Program-made: the position numbers and the translations under genes | NCBI GenBank assembly: GCA_947489085.1 | Contig: CANLCJ010000038.1 | Span: forward strand, 1-36,962 | Source of the DNA: an uncultured Flavobacteriaceae bacterium | Lineage (GTDB): Bacteria; Bacteroidota; Bacteroidia; Flavobacteriales; Flavobacteriaceae | Direction: 5' to 3' | DNA length: 36,962 nt | The notes under the pieces: generated by a model | Told to the model about the DNA's origin: nothing | Database searches by the model: none | What the model saw: only the letters and a program-made list of their open reading frames with translations | Shown here: in pieces, positions 7,402-14,891 of the stretch | Layout of the letters: each line of letters starts with the position of its first letter | Position numbering within the stretch: position 1 is the stretch's first letter

Positions 7402-8271
7402 ATGAAACTAAGTACAATAAAATTAACAGGGGATAGCACTTATGTAAACATGGGGCCTATAAAATTAAGACAACCCATACCTACTCAAGCGATAAGCGGC
7501 ATAGATCCATTTATACTGTTACACCATTACGGGCCTTATAAAATAGAAATAGGAAACAATCCTTTCGATTTAGGGCCGCACCCACACCGTGGATTCGAAC
7601 CCATAACATTTTTGATAGAAGGAGAGCAACTGCATAGAGATTCTCTAGGAAACGAAAGTATAGTTAAGGCAGGAGACGTACAATGGACTACCGCAGGACG
7701 AGGTATTATACATGCCGAAGCCCCCACGAAAGCGTTTGTAGAAAAAGGAGGGATTTTAGAAGGCATACAGTTGTGGTTAAATTTACCAGCAGAAAAGAAA
7801 ATGATACCAGCCAATTACCAACATGTTGCCAAAGCAGAATTTAAGCAAGTTGTATCTAAAGATAAAAAAGTAACCATAAGTGTTATAGCAGGCGTTTTAA
7901 ATGGTATAAATGGACGCATACGCACACAAACTCCAGTAAACGCTTATATGGTAGATGTTTTAGCACAAGGCACTACAACTATAGCTATTCCAGTAGAGCA
8001 ACAGGCTTTTGTATACCTTTTAAAAGGGGATGTTATAATTAATAATACGACACAGCTTAAGTTAGGAGAAAAACAACTAGCACAATTTAATCAAGACGGT
8101 CAAGGATTTTCGGTTACAGGCACTACCGACAGCAAACTATTAGTACTTAGTGGTGTGCCATTTAACGAACCCGTAAAAACTTATGGACCTTACGTTATGA
8201 ATACGCAAACGGAATTAATGGAAGCCATGCGCGATTATCAAATGGGAAAAATGGGATTTTTGACTCCATAA
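7402..8271 (+). CDS. Pirin family protein (long type)
   Basis: This 289-residue bicupin belongs to the pirin family. The N-terminal cupin has the metal site in the expected order: H60 and H62 in 'GPHPHRGFEPI', then H104 and E106 in 'GRGIIHAEAP'. Also present is 'FLIEGEQLHRDSLGN', a typical pirin segment. Bacterial pirins are iron proteins, and some act as quercetinases, degrading flavonols. The substrate here cannot be read from sequence. The C-terminal cupin ('NAYMVDVLAQGTTTIAIP' onward) is complete, as is the family tail 'PVKTYGPYVMNT'. A palindromic operator lies just upstream. It probably forms a transcription unit with the second pirin 39 bp downstream. Confidence 0.92.
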   Translation: MKLSTIKLTGDSTYVNMGPIKLRQPIPTQAISGIDPFILLHHYGPYKIEIGNNPFDLGPHPHRGFEPITFLIEGEQLHRDSLGNESIVKAGDVQWTTAGRGIIHAEAPTKAFVEKGGILEGIQLWLNLPAEKKMIPANYQHVAKAEFKQVVSKDKKVTISVIAGVLNGINGRIRTQTPVNAYMVDVLAQGTTTIAIPVEQQAFVYLLKGDVIINNTTQLKLGEKQLAQFNQDGQGFSVTGTTDSKLLVLSGVPFNEPVKTYGPYVMNTQTELMEAMRDYQMGKMGFLTP

Positions 8272-8310
8272 AATATAAACAAATTAGAAAAATAATAAAA
8301 TATTAAAATT

Positions 8311-9027
8311 ATGAAAACAGTAATTCACAAAGCAGATACAAGAGGATATGTAGACCATGGATGGTTAAAATCGCACCATACATTTAGTTTTTCAAGCTAT
8401 CAAAACCCAGAACGCATGAGTTTTGGGAAATTAAGGGTATTGAATGATGATGTTGTACAACCTAAAATGGGATTTGGCACGCACCCTCATCAAAATATGG
8501 AAATAATTTCAATTCCACTAAAAGGCGCCCTATCTCATAAAGACAGCATGGGTAACAAGCGCGCTATAGAAGTAGGAGAAGTGCAGGTAATGAGTGCAGG
8601 AACGGGGTTAACACATTCAGAGTTTAACGATAGTAAAGATGCAGCAGTTAATTTTTTACAATTATGGATTATACCAGAAGAAAAAGGCATAACACCAAAT
8701 TACGAACAACGAAATTTTAAAGCAACACAAGTACCAAACAAATTACAAACCGTAGTCGCACCAAAAAATAAGTTGGAAGGCGACGCATTACCCATAAGCC
8801 AACAAGCCTATATTTACAGAACAGCCTTAGATGCAAATACAACTCTAAAATTGCAACCTAAAGCACTAAATAATGGCTTTTACGTTTTTGTAGTAGATGG
8901 TAGTGTTACAGTAAACACTACAAATTTAGAAACCAGAGACGCCATAGGTATTTGGGGTACAGATAGTGCAGATGTAACGAGTACAAAACACACACAACTA
9001 ATCATCATAGAAGTACCTATGGACTAA
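8311..9027 (+). CDS. Pirin family protein (YhhW type)
   Basis: The 238-residue product follows E. coli YhhW, a quercetin 2,3-dioxygenase-active pirin, in length and layout. Marks are 'DTRGYVDHGWLKSHHTFSFS' at the start, then the metal ligands H58 and H60 ('FGTHPHQNMEI') and H102 and E104 ('GTGLTHSEFN'). The segment 'LQLWIIPEEKGITPNYEQ' is also typical. It differs from the 289-residue pirin upstream, so the pair is not a recent duplication but two subfamilies kept together. No own operator is visible in the 39-bp gap, which suggests joint transcription. A terminator follows at 9050-9077. Confidence 0.92.
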   Translation: MKTVIHKADTRGYVDHGWLKSHHTFSFSSYQNPERMSFGKLRVLNDDVVQPKMGFGTHPHQNMEIISIPLKGALSHKDSMGNKRAIEVGEVQVMSAGTGLTHSEFNDSKDAAVNFLQLWIIPEEKGITPNYEQRNFKATQVPNKLQTVVAPKNKLEGDALPISQQAYIYRTALDANTTLKLQPKALNNGFYVFVVDGSVTVNTTNLETRDAIGIWGTDSADVTSTKHTQLIIIEVPMD

Positions 9028-9049
9028 CTATAAATAACGATTAACAGAT

Positions 9050-9077
9050 AAAAAGCACCTTTAAAAGATGCTTTTTT
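9050..9077 (+). terminator. Rho-independent terminator after the pirin pair
   Basis: AAAAAGCA at 9050-9057 pairs with TGCTTTTT at 9069-9076. The inner CTTT/AAAG pairs continue the stem after one mismatch, and a run of six T follows the GC part. It lies 23 bp after the pirin stop. Confidence 0.75.
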
Positions 9078-9131
9078 CACAAAAACACCGATATTTGTCG
9101 TTCTCTAACCAAATTAATTAATACTAAGTAT

Positions 9132-9314
9132 ATGGATATGAATAAAAATACTGTGTTAGCTTTAGCAACATGGATTATGATTTTTGTAGGGTTGGCAATG
9201 ATAGCACTAGGTGCTTTTCGTTACGATGATGTAGCAGGATGGGGTTTTGCATCTGTAGGGATAGGTTTTTTTGCCATAGCTTGGGTATTTAATGCTTTAA
9301 AGGGAAGAGTATAA
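9132..9314 (+). CDS. Small two-helix membrane protein
   Basis: The 60-residue product has two hydrophobic helices (about residues 7-27 and 34-54) joined by 'FRYDDVAGWGF' and ends in 'NALKGRV'. I believe it matches the small flavobacterial family named CAL67264 membrane protein, often found beside EttA, but I cannot confirm this by search. The function is unknown. It lies 61 bp before ettA. A near-consensus -7 element, GATATTTG, at 9090-9097 may drive both. Confidence 0.8.
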   Translation: MDMNKNTVLALATWIMIFVGLAMIALGAFRYDDVAGWGFASVGIGFFAIAWVFNALKGRV

Positions 9315-9374
9315 TAAGGAATACACCTTATACCTATTAAATTCGAATACCACTTAATACACAAGAACGACATT

Positions 9375-11066
9375 ATGAGTGACGATAAAAAAATAATATT
9401 TTCAATGTCTGGGGTAACCAAGACATTTCAAAGTGCCAATACACCCGTTTTAAAAAATATATACTTAAGCTTTTTTTACGGAGCTAAAATTGGAATTTTA
9501 GGGCTTAACGGTTCAGGTAAATCTACATTACTAAAAATTATAGCAGGTGTAGATAAAAACTACCAAGGAGATGTAGTGTTTTCTCAAGACTACTCGGTAG
9601 GCTATTTAGAGCAAGAACCAAAATTGGATGAAGACAAAACGGTAATGGAGGTTGTGCGTGAAGGTGCAGCAGAAACAGTGGCCATTCTGGACGAGTACAA
9701 TAAAATAAACGATCAATTTGGATTAGAGGAAGTATACTCCAATCCAGATAAGATGGAAAAATTAATGAACCGCCAAGCAGAACTACAAGACCAAATCGAT
9801 GCTACAAATGCTTGGGAGTTAGATACTAAATTAGAAATAGCCATGGATGCGTTGCGTACCCCAGATGGCGATAAAAAAATAGGAGTACTCTCAGGTGGAG
9901 AACGCCGTCGCGTAGCACTGTGTAGATTGTTATTAAAAGAACCAGATGTATTACTTTTAGACGAACCTACTAACCACTTAGATGCAGAATCGGTACACTG
10001 GTTAGAGCACCACTTAGCACAATATAAAGGCACAGTAATAGCAGTAACCCACGACAGGTATTTCTTAGATAATGTAGCAGGTTGGATATTAGAGTTAGAT
10101 AGAGGTGAAGGCATCCCTTGGAAAGGGAACTACTCCTCATGGTTAGACCAGAAATCGAAACGCATGGCGCAAGAAGGTAAAGCAGCTTCTAAACGCCAGA
10201 AAACCTTAGAACGAGAGCTAGACTGGGTACGTCAAGGTGCTAAAGGGCGACAAACAAAGCAAAAAGCACGTTTAAAGAATTACGATAAACTATTAAGTCA
10301 AGACCAAAAACAACTTGACGAAAAATTAGAAATATACATACCAAATGGGCCACGATTAGGTACAAATGTTATCGATGCTAATGGCGTAGCAAAAGCTTAC
10401 GACGATAAGTTGTTGTACGACGATTTAAAATTTAGCCTTCCACAAGCGGGTATAGTAGGCATAATAGGCCCTAATGGAGCAGGTAAAACCACCATTTTTA
10501 GAATGATAATGGGCGAGGAAACCCCAGATAAAGGTGAATTTGAGGTAGGTGAAACTGCTAAAATTGCCTATGTAGACCAAAGCCATTCCAATATAGATCC
10601 AGAGAAAACCATTTGGCAAAACTTTAGCGACGAACAAGAATTGGTAATGATGGGGGGCAAACAAGTAAACTCAAGAGCCTACTTAAGCAGATTCAATTTT
10701 TCTGGAAGCGAACAAAATAAAAAAGTAAAACTACTGTCTGGTGGAGAACGCAACCGTTTGCACTTAGCCATGACTTTAAAAGAAGAAGGCAACGTATTGC
10801 TTTTAGATGAGCCTACCAACGATTTAGATGTAAATACATTAAGAGCATTAGAGGAGGGGTTAGAGAATTTCGCAGGTTGTGCCGTAGTAATAAGTCACGA
10901 CCGTTGGTTCTTAGACCGTATATGTACGCACATATTAGCTTTCGAAGGAGAATCTCAAGTTTACTTTTTCGAAGGTGGTTTTTCAGACTACGAAGAAAAC
11001 AAAAAGAAGCGTCTTGGAGGAGATATAATGCCAAAACGAATAAAATACAAAAAATTAGTACGCTAG
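9375..11066 (+). CDS. ettA: Energy-dependent translational throttle protein EttA (ABC-F)
   Basis: This 563-residue ABC-F protein has two ATPase domains and no membrane segment. Domain 1 has Walker A 'GLNGSGKST', signature 'LSGGERRRVALCRLL' and Walker B 'VLLLDEPTNHLDAES'. Domain 2 has 'GPNGAGKTT', 'LSGGERNRLHLA' and 'VLLLDEPTNDLD'. The linker with 'LDWVRQGAKGRQTKQKARL' and the tail 'MPKRIKYKKL' are typical of EttA. In E. coli, EttA binds the ribosomal E site and controls entry into elongation according to ATP/ADP ratio. Length fits (E. coli about 555). It is followed by a strong terminator, so the unit ends here. Confidence 0.96.
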   Translation: MSDDKKIIFSMSGVTKTFQSANTPVLKNIYLSFFYGAKIGILGLNGSGKSTLLKIIAGVDKNYQGDVVFSQDYSVGYLEQEPKLDEDKTVMEVVREGAAETVAILDEYNKINDQFGLEEVYSNPDKMEKLMNRQAELQDQIDATNAWELDTKLEIAMDALRTPDGDKKIGVLSGGERRRVALCRLLLKEPDVLLLDEPTNHLDAESVHWLEHHLAQYKGTVIAVTHDRYFLDNVAGWILELDRGEGIPWKGNYSSWLDQKSKRMAQEGKAASKRQKTLERELDWVRQGAKGRQTKQKARLKNYDKLLSQDQKQLDEKLEIYIPNGPRLGTNVIDANGVAKAYDDKLLYDDLKFSLPQAGIVGIIGPNGAGKTTIFRMIMGEETPDKGEFEVGETAKIAYVDQSHSNIDPEKTIWQNFSDEQELVMMGGKQVNSRAYLSRFNFSGSEQNKKVKLLSGGERNRLHLAMTLKEEGNVLLLDEPTNDLDVNTLRALEEGLENFAGCAVVISHDRWFLDRICTHILAFEGESQVYFFEGGFSDYEENKKKRLGGDIMPKRIKYKKLVR

Positions 11067-11090
11067 TTTATTTTAAAACAGCACCAAAAC

Positions 11091-11131
11091 ATAAACCTAA
11101 AAAAGCGCTTCTAGCGCTTTTTTAGGTTTAT
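11091..11131. terminator. Perfect 18-bp stem bidirectional terminator
   Basis: The arms 11091-11108 and 11114-11131 are exactly complementary over 18 bp around a 5-nt loop (TTCTA). The GCGC core is flanked by six A on one side and six T on the other, so it can stop transcription in both directions. It lies 25 bp after the ettA stop. Confidence 0.9.
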
Positions 11132-11584
11132 GACAAGTAGTAGAGAAAATACAATTACACAATTTACAGAGTACCATGTTGGCGCCCAAAATTGTGCTAA
11201 TAAAATGTTCTTTCTTTCCTTCCATACACTTTATAGCTGATAATTTTGTGTTAACATTTTGAATTATGTTTCGTTAGTCTAATGAAAACTTAGCCGTAGT
11301 TAAGATTTCATTTTTTAACGTAAGAACAGTAGAAAAGAGAACCACATATGTGCGGAATTTTTGTTTGCAAATCGTATCAGCTTCAGAATGGAAACATTAA
11401 ATTTTTATCGTGATTTTTGGATATAAAAGAGCGAAGCAAAAGCAACCATATGCAATAACCAAATATTCGTTAAAACTATAAAATCGATTTTTAAATTAAG
11501 AGTATTAAACTTTAACCTTATAATACTCTAGAAGGAAATACTTTAAAATAAAACATTAAAGTATAAATTTATAGAATTGAGTTT
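11132..11584. other. Intergenic region, about 450 bp
   Basis: No convincing gene. A 21-codon ORF at 11348 begins MCGIFVC but then departs from any glutamine amidotransferase pattern. A hairpin has 9-bp arms AGAGTATTA (11499-11507) and TAATACTCT (11521-11529) around a 13-nt loop. It could end the minus-strand gene at 11585, but has no strong T-run. Confidence 0.5.
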
Positions 11585-11821
11585 TTATCGAAAAAGCCCT
11601 CCGTTGGTTAAGTTATCGTAATACTTATCATTTTCATCAATACGTAAAGAAGATTCAATATTTCTAACCTCACGATTCTCTTTCTTTAAAACAAAAAAGC
11701 GACGTACGCCAAAAAAGAGTAAAACAGATAAAAAAACAATAACTGTAGAAAGTGCAATTGCAATTTTACTTTGATCTACAAAGAGAAAAAAACTATGATG
11801 TAATATGCAAATTGGCTGCAT
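11585..11821 (-). CDS. Small single-pass membrane protein, unknown
   Basis: The 78-residue product has one strong transmembrane helix ('IAIALSTVIVFLSVLLFFGV', about 20-39). A basic 'RRFFVLKKENREVR' and an acidic tail ending 'NLTNGGLFR' follow. The positive charges after the helix suggest a cytosolic C-terminus. No family is recognised. Support for a real gene is the membrane-protein layout and a TATATTTG -7 element (plus-strand CAAATATA, 11851-11858) about 30 bp upstream. ATG at 11821 is the only Met. It stands alone, facing away from the coiled-coil/AAA+ operon. Confidence 0.55.
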   Translation of the reverse strand: MQPICILHHSFFLFVDQSKIAIALSTVIVFLSVLLFFGVRRFFVLKKENREVRNIESSLRIDENDKYYDNLTNGGLFR

Positions 11822-12145
11822 TGTTATAGTATAAACGTTAATAGCTTAAACAAATATAATATTTTTTTAAATCAAAGTATTAAAAATGAATAAATTAAAT
11901 AAAAAACTTATTAAAAAAAATGTTTAAGGGTTGGAGGACTAATTTTTACACGAATATTTTAGAAATAGACAATAATCTGGCTTTTAAGTGCCTTTTTATA
12001 GAAATAACAATTAAGAGCTAGGTTTTGTAACATTATAATGAAAATACATACTAATATTTTAGAGTAATTACATTTTAAAAGTCATCTTTTTTAACGAAAT
12101 TGCTGATTTATATACTAATGTTAAACTTAAACACTACGCCTAATT
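11822..12145. other. Divergent intergenic region, 324 bp
   Basis: AT-rich region between the minus-strand small membrane protein and the seven-gene plus-strand operon. It holds the TATATTTG element facing left at 11851-11858. I see no clean TAnnTTTG element facing right, so the operon's promoter may be of another type. Confidence 0.45.
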
Positions 12146-13489
12146 ATGTCTGATGATTTTGATTTATTGGAGACCAACTCAAAAGAAAACACCCAAAAAG
12201 TAGATGTAAACTGGGGCAAAGCTATAGACACGATGAAGTCTAAACTAGCCCAAGAAGAAAACCCAGAAACACGTCAAAAAATACTAAATGCCACTCTAGA
12301 CGACGTGGTTAACATGGCAGAAAAAGACAGAACAACACTTCTCGACGCTATAAAAGACCTTACAGATTATCAAGATGAAGTGGGGATACTCTTTGAAAAA
12401 TTCTCATCGTTAAACGCTACAGAGCAAAAAGTTATAGACGATGCCCAAAAAGCATTAGAACGTGCTAAAATAGAATTAGAAGATGCAGAAGCAAAACCAG
12501 ACACATGGTGGAATAACCTTTTAGGGCGTAAAAGCAAAATTAAAAATGCACAAGAAGCTTTAACGGTAGCACAAAAAACTAGAGATTCTGCAGATAATAA
12601 GGCAAAAGCCATGTTTCAAGAACGCATAGAAAATGCAGATGTACAAACCCTTTTATCTGAGCTATCCTATAAATCTCAAGCCGCAGTAACCCGATTAAAA
12701 AATAGAGAAGTAGAAATAAAAGAAGTCGAAGACAAGTTACAAGTAGCTATAGTAGAAGCCAGTAAAAACCATACCAAAGCATTAGAAAAGAAAAAAGAAG
12801 TAGAAGCCAAACTAGAAGAACGCTACGCTCTTTTAAAACAAGCACGCCAAAAGTTAGAAGATGTAGCCGATAAGCAATCTACTGAATATGCACAAGCCAT
12901 AGGAGAGGTAACCAAACTAGAGCAAAAAGTAGAAGAACTGGAAGGTTTAAAAAACGCTTATACAACCTTAGCAGCGAGTAAAGACAGTTTTGTACACAAA
13001 CACAACCTTACCATAAAAGTACTTACCTCATTACGCAGCAATTTACAAACCCATCGCGCTAAATTAAAAAGTGATACTGAGGAACGTTTAAAGTACTACG
13101 ATGGTTATGTAGTGGCATTAAAAGCAAGAACAGATCAAGAATTTGCAGCCATTTTAGAGCACTTAGGTGTAAAAACAGATGAGCATATTGGAGAAACTCT
13201 AGCAGCAATGCACACTGCAAGTGCAAAAGCACGCCAAGATATGATGGATAATATACCAGTACACGAAAAAGTAATGCAAGGTGTATACGGAAGCTACGCC
13301 GAGGCTCTACAAGAAATTCGAGAAAAAGATGTGGACATTCAGAAAAATTTTGCTGACCGTTATGGTATTGACATGAAAGAAATCTTTGAAGAATATTACA
13401 AAGCCGATAAAGCGACACCACAGCATACAGAAGCTACTCCAACAGAAACACCAAAGCCAGAAGCAGGCGAGGACGATTTGTTGTCTTAG
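12146..13489 (+). CDS. Long coiled-coil protein, first gene of AAA+ operon
   Basis: The 447-residue soluble protein is rich in Lys, Glu and Ala. Long heptad-like stretches occur at about 90-118, 130-165 and 185-275 ('ALEKKKEVEAKLEERYALLK' is typical). They are interrupted by a Trp-bearing loop 'KPDTWWNNLLGRK' (117-129). A helical C-terminal part (about 280-420) precedes a Pro/Glu-rich acidic tail ending 'GEDDLLS'. There is no signal peptide, membrane helix or catalytic motif. Databases tend to give such proteins vague names; I recognise no characterised family. The layout (coiled coil with an acidic tail) suits an adaptor or scaffold for the AAA+ protein two genes on, which is inference. A 207-bp gap follows. 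Confidence 0.85.
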   Translation: MSDDFDLLETNSKENTQKVDVNWGKAIDTMKSKLAQEENPETRQKILNATLDDVVNMAEKDRTTLLDAIKDLTDYQDEVGILFEKFSSLNATEQKVIDDAQKALERAKIELEDAEAKPDTWWNNLLGRKSKIKNAQEALTVAQKTRDSADNKAKAMFQERIENADVQTLLSELSYKSQAAVTRLKNREVEIKEVEDKLQVAIVEASKNHTKALEKKKEVEAKLEERYALLKQARQKLEDVADKQSTEYAQAIGEVTKLEQKVEELEGLKNAYTTLAASKDSFVHKHNLTIKVLTSLRSNLQTHRAKLKSDTEERLKYYDGYVVALKARTDQEFAAILEHLGVKTDEHIGETLAAMHTASAKARQDMMDNIPVHEKVMQGVYGSYAEALQEIREKDVDIQKNFADRYGIDMKEIFEEYYKADKATPQHTEATPTETPKPEAGEDDLLS

Positions 13490-13503
13490 AAAATAATAGC
13501 TTG

Positions 13504-13521
13504 ACCACCCTTAGGGGTGGT
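13504..13521 (+). other. GC-rich hairpin between operon genes
   Basis: ACCACCC and GGGTGGT arms enclose the loop TTAG, 14 bp after the coiled-coil gene stop. The stem is strong for this AT-rich genome, but no T-run follows. It looks more like an mRNA processing or stabilising element, or a weak attenuator, than a standard terminator. Confidence 0.45.
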
Positions 13522-13582
13522 AGTCAGGCTTTCAGAGTGCTCGAACAAAGCCTAAATCCTTAACGTAGATTTGTTTTAGAAC

Positions 13583-13675
13583 ATGCAGGCCAACCAAAAA
13601 GAGTGTTTTTACAACACCAATGGTGCTTCGAAAGCCGTAATAGATTTTTTAGTAAATAGTTTAAACTACCTTTAA
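13583..13675 (+). CDS. Possible 30-residue small ORF
   Basis: An ATG-initiated ORF lies between the hairpin and the next operon gene, ending 21 bp before that gene. Its product contains 'CFYNTNGASKAVIDFLVNSL'. It has no recognised family and no evidence beyond being open. It may be chance or a remnant. Confidence 0.15.
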   Translation: MQANQKECFYNTNGASKAVIDFLVNSLNYL

Positions 13676-13696
13676 TAAACCATAGCACAATAATAA

Positions 13697-14755
13697 ATGT
13701 CTATAAACCAAATAGTAACACCTTTAGATTCTGCTATATTAGACTCCAAAGCACACTATACCTTTTATCATAAAATGATAGATTTTGTGTTTAAAGAATT
13801 GATAGTAACAGTGCAGCAGGAACAGATATGCAATGCAGAAGAAGTGGCAGTATTTAAACAATATTGCGACCTCTTATTATACTCATTAGAAGCCATGCGA
13901 ATTAAGTACATGTACGACGATGAAGACCACATGAAGGTAGATGTTACAGAATCTGGATTTCCAAACTATTTAGAATTTCGTTACCTGTATAACGATTTAG
14001 AATTAAGAAACGAATATTTAGATAAACTTACGCCAGTAGATGCCTTAAAAGAAGAGTTTCTAGACACCTTAATGCGTAAAAAAAAGCCTGTAAAGAAAAA
14101 CAAACTCTTTCAAGCAGCATCAATAGTATATTATTCTTCAGTAGATAAAAAATATATATTTAACCGTTTTGTACAAGGCAAAATAGTAACAACAAAACAA
14201 TCTGATGTTGCATATATGACGAGCTGGAGCTTTTACGATGTCTCTAAAAACCGTCCATTTATATGCTATATGTATTTTAACTACGATGGTAAAAATATAG
14301 AAGATTATAAAACCGAAATTTACGAAGTATTGCAACGCACAGCCGATAGAGACATGGCACTCGATACTATGGCCTATGCTATAGACAAACGCCTACCGAA
14401 AATAACACCAAAAACGATTAAACGCATAGATTTAGGGCCAGTACATAATATGTTTGCCAAAGACGAAAACGAAATTACTCATGCCATTTTAGAAGGTATC
14501 AGTAAAAAAAATATCCCCTTAGAATCGTATGCAATATCCTTACGTGTTAGCGAAGTGAGCTCGGAAAGCGAATTTAAAGAAGGCCGCTTCTTTAATAAGC
14601 AAACACTACAACGATGGGGAGAAGTAGCCCATAACAGCTACGTATTAGCACCGCACCGTATCATTCAACTTTTGTACAACAAAACACCAAACCTCATCAA
14701 CGCTTTAGCAAAACCGCCTATAGAAATTTCTGGGGTAGACATAGAGATTAATTAA
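13697..14755 (+). CDS. Unknown protein of AAA+ operon (352 aa)
   Basis: The 352-residue soluble product has no signal peptide or membrane helix. The N-terminal half is helical and rich in aromatic and acidic residues ('EAMRIKYMYDDEDHMKVDV', 'YLEFRYLYNDLELRNEYLDK'), followed by a basic patch 'RKKKPVKKNK' at about 127-136. The C-terminal half looks alpha/beta ('SWSFYDVSKNRPFICYMYFN', 'ESYAISLRVSEVSSESEF'). I see no nucleotide-binding or hydrolase motif and no known family. It lies between the coiled-coil gene and the AAA+ ATPase gene on the same strand, 136 bp before the latter. It is a candidate subunit or substrate of that ATPase. Confidence 0.82.
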   Translation: MSINQIVTPLDSAILDSKAHYTFYHKMIDFVFKELIVTVQQEQICNAEEVAVFKQYCDLLLYSLEAMRIKYMYDDEDHMKVDVTESGFPNYLEFRYLYNDLELRNEYLDKLTPVDALKEEFLDTLMRKKKPVKKNKLFQAASIVYYSSVDKKYIFNRFVQGKIVTTKQSDVAYMTSWSFYDVSKNRPFICYMYFNYDGKNIEDYKTEIYEVLQRTADRDMALDTMAYAIDKRLPKITPKTIKRIDLGPVHNMFAKDENEITHAILEGISKKNIPLESYAISLRVSEVSSESEFKEGRFFNKQTLQRWGEVAHNSYVLAPHRIIQLLYNKTPNLINALAKPPIEISGVDIEIN

Positions 14756-14891
14756 AAACGCTGTGTGTTAAAAATAAAATAGAAGTTACATTTAGTAGTA
14801 AGGATGTGCAGGATACAATAATGTATTAGATGTAATTTGCACAACCTGCTCCCAAGCTAAGCACTAACTAAAAACTACAAATCAAAAACAA

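Noticed and set aside
11348-11413. Short ORF beginning MCGIFVC, like the N-terminus of class II glutamine amidotransferases
   Set aside because: Only 21 codons, and nothing after the first residues fits asparagine synthetase or related enzymes. Most likely chance.
14806-14842. Imperfect inverted repeat GTGCA / TGCAC before the AAA+ gene
   Set aside because: Arms are only 5 bp with a long AT-rich loop; not distinguishable from chance in this composition.
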